From assembly GCF_001888805.2 (NCBI RefSeq), contig NZ_CP019113.1, positions 3,782,001-3,846,000 on the forward strand: 64,000 bases of DNA. The letters run 5' to 3'. A program made the translations under genes and the position numbers. Source of the DNA: Enterobacter sp. SA187. Its GTDB lineage: Bacteria; Pseudomonadota; Gammaproteobacteria; Enterobacterales; Enterobacteriaceae. The notes under the pieces are model-generated. The model searched no databases. It saw only the letters and a program-made list of their open reading frames with translations, and was not told where the DNA came from. Positions 60,863 to 64,000 of the stretch are shown here, piece after piece; position 1 is the stretch's first letter, and every line of letters starts with the position of its first letter.

Positions 60863-61750
60863 TTACCGGGGCGCCGCTGGCGGTGTGGTGTCCAGCGCCA
60901 TTTTCAGGGCTGATATCAGGAAACTGACCGGTTCATCCGGCGGAACATCCTGACGCAGGATGATGTGTAAAGGCGTGACCCGGCGAGTGCCGTGGCTGAG
61001 GGGCAATGGTTTCAGTATACCTGCCGCCAGTTGTTGCTGAATATAGGCCTGCGGCAGCCAGCCATATCCCAGACCGGCCACGACAGCGCCTGCCGCCGCA
61101 TCCAGAGTAGAGAAATCCCAGTTGTGGCTATCCCCTGCGGCAGTGTCACCGCCATCTGTTATTTGTATGCGTGGCCAATTACCAAGCAGTGCTTCGGTCA
61201 GGGGGCCGGATACCGACAGCAGCGGATGATCGCGATGGGCCACGGCTATAAAATCCACGTTCATCAGCCACTCTCCCCGGCCAGCAATATTTTGCCGGTC
61301 AGTCACGATCATCACATCAGCATCGTCCACCGCAGGCATGGAGGGGAACATGCTTTCCGTGACTTCCGTCAGCTTCACCCGAATATGCGGCCAGCGTTGT
61401 TGGAATTGTTGCAGGGCAGAGAAAAGGCGCTCCCGGGGATAGATAACGTCCACCACCACATTAAGCTGCGACCGCATCCCATCCTGCAAAGTCGCAGCCT
61501 GTGCCTCCACATAACTAAACGTTTTCAGGAGTGGGCGTACCTGGCTCAGCAGCGTGGCCCCGGTTGGGGTTAATACAGTACGGCGCCCTTCCGGCACCAG
61601 CAACGTCACGCCCAGTAGCGTCTGGAGTTGCGCGAGATTGTAGCTAATCGAAGACTGGCTGCGGTGTAGCGTTTCGGCGGCGCGGGCAAAGCTGCCGGTG
61701 GTGAAGACACAATCCAGTATTGCCCATTGTTCCAGGGTGGTTCTGTTCAT
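60863..61750 (-). CDS. LysR-family regulator, divergent from padC
   Basis: This 295-residue LysR protein has the HTH LEQWAILDCVFTTGSFARAAETLHRSQSSISYNLAQLQTLLG and an effector domain with NVVVDVIYPRERLFSALQQFQQRWPHIRVKLTEVTES. Divergence from padC by 97 bp suggests it controls padC in response to phenolic acids, as PadR does in Gram-positives, but by an activator mechanism. The intergenic DNA is AT-rich with TNA-type sites. Confidence 0.9.
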   Translation of the reverse strand: MNRTTLEQWAILDCVFTTGSFARAAETLHRSQSSISYNLAQLQTLLGVTLLVPEGRRTVLTPTGATLLSQVRPLLKTFSYVEAQAATLQDGMRSQLNVVVDVIYPRERLFSALQQFQQRWPHIRVKLTEVTESMFPSMPAVDDADVMIVTDRQNIAGRGEWLMNVDFIAVAHRDHPLLSVSGPLTEALLGNWPRIQITDGGDTAAGDSHNWDFSTLDAAAGAVVAGLGYGWLPQAYIQQQLAAGILKPLPLSHGTRRVTPLHIILRQDVPPDEPVSFLISALKMALDTTPPAAPR

Positions 61751-61847
61751 AATGATTCAATTATTAGATTAAATTCATCATAATTTAGCGCTATTCATCC
61801 AAATATTAAAGCATTAGACTGGCTTTATCGAACAGAGGAGACCTGAT

Positions 61848-62354
61848 ATGAGCAACTTTGATAAACATGATTTAAGCGGTTTTGTCGGTAAACATCTGGT
61901 GTACACCTACGATAACGGCTGGAACTACGAAATTTATGTCAAAAACGAACAAACTCTGGACTACCGTATTCACAGCGGCCTGGTAGGAAATCGTTGGGTC
62001 AAAGATCAGCGTGCTTATATTGTCCGCGTGGGTGAGAATATTTATAAAATCTCCTGGACCGAGCCAACCGGGACGGATGTAAGCTTAATTGCCAACCTGG
62101 GCGATAAACTCTTCCATGGCACTATTTTCTTCCCGCGCTGGGTAATGAATAACCCTGAAAAAACGGTTTGTTTCCAGAATGACCATATCCCGCGGATGAA
62201 CCAGTACCGTGATGCCGGTCCGGCTTATCCGACGGAAGTTATTGATGAATTTGCCACCATCACCTTTATTCGTGACTGCGGTGCGAATAATGACAGTGTG
62301 ATTGCCTGCGCGGCGAGTGAACTGCCGGAAAATTTCCCCGATAACCTGCGTTAA
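61848..62354 (+). CDS. padC: Phenolic acid decarboxylase
   Basis: This 168-residue protein closely matches phenolic (ferulic/p-coumaric) acid decarboxylases of Enterobacter and Bacillus: DKHDLSGFVGKHLVYTYDNGWNYEIYVKNEQTLDYRIHSGLVGNRWVKDQ, FHGTIFFPRWV and AYPTEVIDEFATITFIRDCG. The active-site Tyr pair, Arg and Glu lie in those segments. It converts ferulate, p-coumarate and caffeate to 4-vinyl phenols, detoxifying plant phenolics in the cytosol. GAGGAG lies before the ATG. It is followed by an intrinsic terminator. Confidence 0.94.
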   Translation: MSNFDKHDLSGFVGKHLVYTYDNGWNYEIYVKNEQTLDYRIHSGLVGNRWVKDQRAYIVRVGENIYKISWTEPTGTDVSLIANLGDKLFHGTIFFPRWVMNNPEKTVCFQNDHIPRMNQYRDAGPAYPTEVIDEFATITFIRDCGANNDSVIACAASELPENFPDNLR

Positions 62355-62373
62355 ATAAGAAAGCGTTACATTT

Positions 62374-62409
62374 AAAAGAAACCGGTCACGACGACGGTTT
62401 CTTTTTTTT
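62374..62409 (+). terminator. Terminator of padC
   Basis: A stem AAAAGAAACCG/CGGTTTCTTTT with a 10-nt loop runs into an 8-T tract, 20 bp after the padC stop. Confidence 0.88.
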
Positions 62410-62470
62410 CTGCTAAACCACAACATTGCCATTAAAACGTAAGTTTGACCGCCGTTCTCCCACTGCTTAC

Positions 62471-63415
62471 TCAGCATGAAGCAGAGCCGGATGCCCCCAA
62501 ATCCTTTTCCCGCTCCTCTCTGAGAAAATCAATGAAGGCGCGTAACGGCGCAGACATGAACCTGCTGGAAAAATAGAGCCAGGGGCCTTCAAACGGCTGC
62601 CACCATTGCGGTAACACGGGTTCAAGATCCCGCGAGTTGAAATGGGGCTGTAGCCAGTTTTCAAACATGGCGATAACGCCCTTGCCGCGTCGTGCAAGGT
62701 CGATGGCCGCAGAGGCACCGTCAACGCCAATAGTGATATAGCCCGGCGGATCAACAGTGATGGTTTCACCCTGGCGCTCAAACTGCCAGGGAACCAGCGC
62801 ACCGCTCGAAAATTTCATGCGTATACAGTTATGCTCAAGGAGATCGGCAGGATGAGCGATCGCGCCCTTTGATGCGAGATACGCGGGGGCGGCCGCCAGG
62901 GCTAATCGCTGTAATCTGGGACCTATGGGGACGGCAATGACATCTTTCGCCAGATGTTCGCCATAGCGTATACCCGCATCGCAGCCCGCGGCTATGGCAT
63001 CCACCAGACGGTCTTCGACCATAATTTCTACCCGTATTTGCGGATGTTGCGAGAGAAAACGGTCAAGCAAAGGCGGCAGAATGTCCACCATGACGGCCCC
63101 CGTCACGTTCAGCTTAAGCTCACCGCGCACACATTGCCGGGTACTGGTGACATCATTGAGGGCCGCTCTCATTTCCATCAGTAAGGGCGCGATACGCCCG
63201 GCCAGCGCCTGACCTGCCTCTGTCGCCGTGACGCTTCGCGTGCTGCGGGTAAAAAGCGGTACGCCAAGGCTCATTTCCAGCGCGGATATTTTTTCGCTGA
63301 CTGTCGATGGCGATAAGCCAAGTTGCTTCGCCGCCGTGCGAAAACTCCTCTCCTTAAATACCGCCATAAAAACCGACAGATTATCCATCCCCGTCGCACT
63401 GCTATTGTTCGCCAT
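62471..63415 (-). CDS. LysR-family regulator, divergent from an SDR gene
   Basis: This 314-residue LysR protein has the HTH MDNLSVFMAVFKERSFRTAAKQLGLSPSTVSEKISALEMSLG and a CrgA-like effector domain (DILPPLLDRFLSQHPQIRVEIMVEDRLVDAIAAGCDAGIRYGEHLAKDVIAVPIGP). I chose ATG 63415 (MANNSSATG); the frame extends to 63451, and MDNLS at 63388 is a further option. It is divergent from the SDR gene at 63538 and is the third CrgA-like LysR gene paired with an SDR or hydrolase in the window. Confidence 0.88.
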   Translation of the reverse strand: MANNSSATGMDNLSVFMAVFKERSFRTAAKQLGLSPSTVSEKISALEMSLGVPLFTRSTRSVTATEAGQALAGRIAPLLMEMRAALNDVTSTRQCVRGELKLNVTGAVMVDILPPLLDRFLSQHPQIRVEIMVEDRLVDAIAAGCDAGIRYGEHLAKDVIAVPIGPRLQRLALAAAPAYLASKGAIAHPADLLEHNCIRMKFSSGALVPWQFERQGETITVDPPGYITIGVDGASAAIDLARRGKGVIAMFENWLQPHFNSRDLEPVLPQWWQPFEGPWLYFSSRFMSAPLRAFIDFLREEREKDLGASGSASC

Positions 63416-63537
63416 GTCGATCAGCCTGTTCTCATTATGCCTGATTATCAAACACTATCAGGCAGGCTATAAATGCAAAACACAAAAACCGCTTTTTACT
63501 AAAAAAGCCACACACAACCGATCATCAGGAAGCGAAC

Positions 63538-64000
63538 ATGAAAAACAAAAACGTTCTTATCACTGGCGCAAACAAAAGTATTGGTTTTGAGACCGCCAGG
63601 GAGCTGGGTTTACTGGGATATAAGGTCTGGCTGGGCAGTCGTGACCAGGATCGGGGCCAACTGGCTGTGAACAGTTTGACGAAAGACGGTATCGACGCAC
63701 AGCTTATTATTATCGACGTGACAAATATGCTGAGCATAAAAGAGGCCGCTCAGCGGATACAACATGAAGACGGTAAACTGGATGTACTGATTAACAATGC
63801 CGGTATTTTAGGCTCGCATGATGTTGCCCCTGGCGAGCAACCTATTGATGACATTATGGCCGTCTATGATACGAATGTATTTGGTCTTATCAGAGTGACC
63901 CAGGCGTTTATTCCCCTGCTTAAATGCGCGCAGAATGCCAGAATCATCATGGTCAGCAGTGGTCTGGGTTCGCTGGAATGGGTGTCTGATTTAAATCATC
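63538..64000 (+). CDS. Short-chain dehydrogenase/reductase, C-terminus beyond the window
   Basis: The frame starts MKNKNVLITGANKSIGFETARELGLLGYKVWLGSRDQ and continues to the window edge with NNAGILGSHD and the start of the catalytic Ser region MVSSGLGSLEWVSD. The usual TGANKGIG reads TGANKSIG (Ser in place of the second Gly). The group includes carbonyl-reductase-like SDRs. CAGGA lies 9 nt before the ATG. It is divergent from the LysR gene, its probable regulator. Confidence 0.85.
   Translation, partial: MKNKNVLITGANKSIGFETARELGLLGYKVWLGSRDQDRGQLAVNSLTKDGIDAQLIIIDVTNMLSIKEAAQRIQHEDGKLDVLINNAGILGSHDVAPGEQPIDDIMAVYDTNVFGLIRVTQAFIPLLKCAQNARIIMVSSGLGSLEWVSDLNH

Noticed and set aside
1..64000. 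CRISPR array or insertion sequence
   Set aside because: No regularly spaced direct repeats and no transposase or IS-end pair was seen; the only dispersed repeat is the two-hairpin family.

Overview
The window is a chromosomal segment of an enteric bacterium (Enterobacteriaceae, closest in feel to the Enterobacter/Kosakonia/Lelliottia group). The backbone is recognisable from E. coli-like genes in near-E. coli order: yedI (partial), yedA, vsr, a yedS-position porin, a serU-type tRNA-Ser, mtfA, tRNA-Asn, cbl, nac, tRNA-Asn, amn, tRNA-Asn, yeeO, tRNA-Asn and, further right, hiuH/hprRS. Four identical 76-nt tRNA-Asn(GUU) genes punctuate the first 31 kb. No integrase sits beside any of them. I identify the family from gene identity and synteny only; the species is not determined.

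Layout. 1-9.6 kb: backbone, with an orphan aerobactin receptor (iutA, good Fur box) between tRNA-Asn and cbl, and a nac promoter with a clear sigma-54 element and an NtrC-type palindrome. 9.7-12.5 kb: a divergent, secreted plant-polysaccharide module (GH28 polygalacturonase and an Esterase-D/feruloyl-type esterase). 12.5-20.7 kb: accessory cassettes, namely an ASCH protein, a polymorphic-toxin/immunity pair (DUF6883-like nuclease and DUF4926-like immunity), DUF4126 and LysE-type membrane proteins, a GNAT-MFS operon with a divergent frameshifted LysR gene, and two hypotheticals. 20.8-27.2 kb: an RND efflux operon, a truncated ProC-like gene, and a TetR-MFS operon with its operator. 27.3-31 kb: amn, yeeO, ymjA. 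31-40 kb: sugar-type DeoR regulator, nudK-like Nudix hydrolase, short-chain dehydrogenases paired with AraC/TetR regulators, a KPR-family reductase and a DHA2 pump with a divergent LysR. 40.5-43.1 kb: an AT-rich island with one large STAND/AAA-like ATPase that ends in a HEPN-like domain, the best candidate for an undescribed (probably defence) system. 43.2-57.9 kb: more LysR/SDR, HxlR/MFS, AraC-DJ-1, metallo-beta-lactamase, alpha/beta hydrolase and MFS genes, then hiuH-hbpS-like divergent from the hprRS two-component system. 58-60.7 kb: a second cassette zone holding a GNAT gene, a VOC gene fragment, a small hypothetical gene, an Imm42-like immunity gene broken by an in-frame TAG, and a cupin. 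60.8-64 kb: padC (phenolic acid decarboxylase) with a divergent LysR, then another LysR with a divergent, window-truncated SDR.

How it fits together. The secreted pectinase/esterase pair, the phenolic acid decarboxylase, the orphan siderophore receptor, the efflux pumps and the peroxide-sensing HprRS system suit a plant- or soil-associated enteric. A dispersed two-hairpin repeat (24 + about 18 + 24 nt, arms related to GTCCGCT/AGCGGAC) lies between the one- or two-gene accessory cassettes in both cassette zones, and may mark where cassettes were gained and lost.
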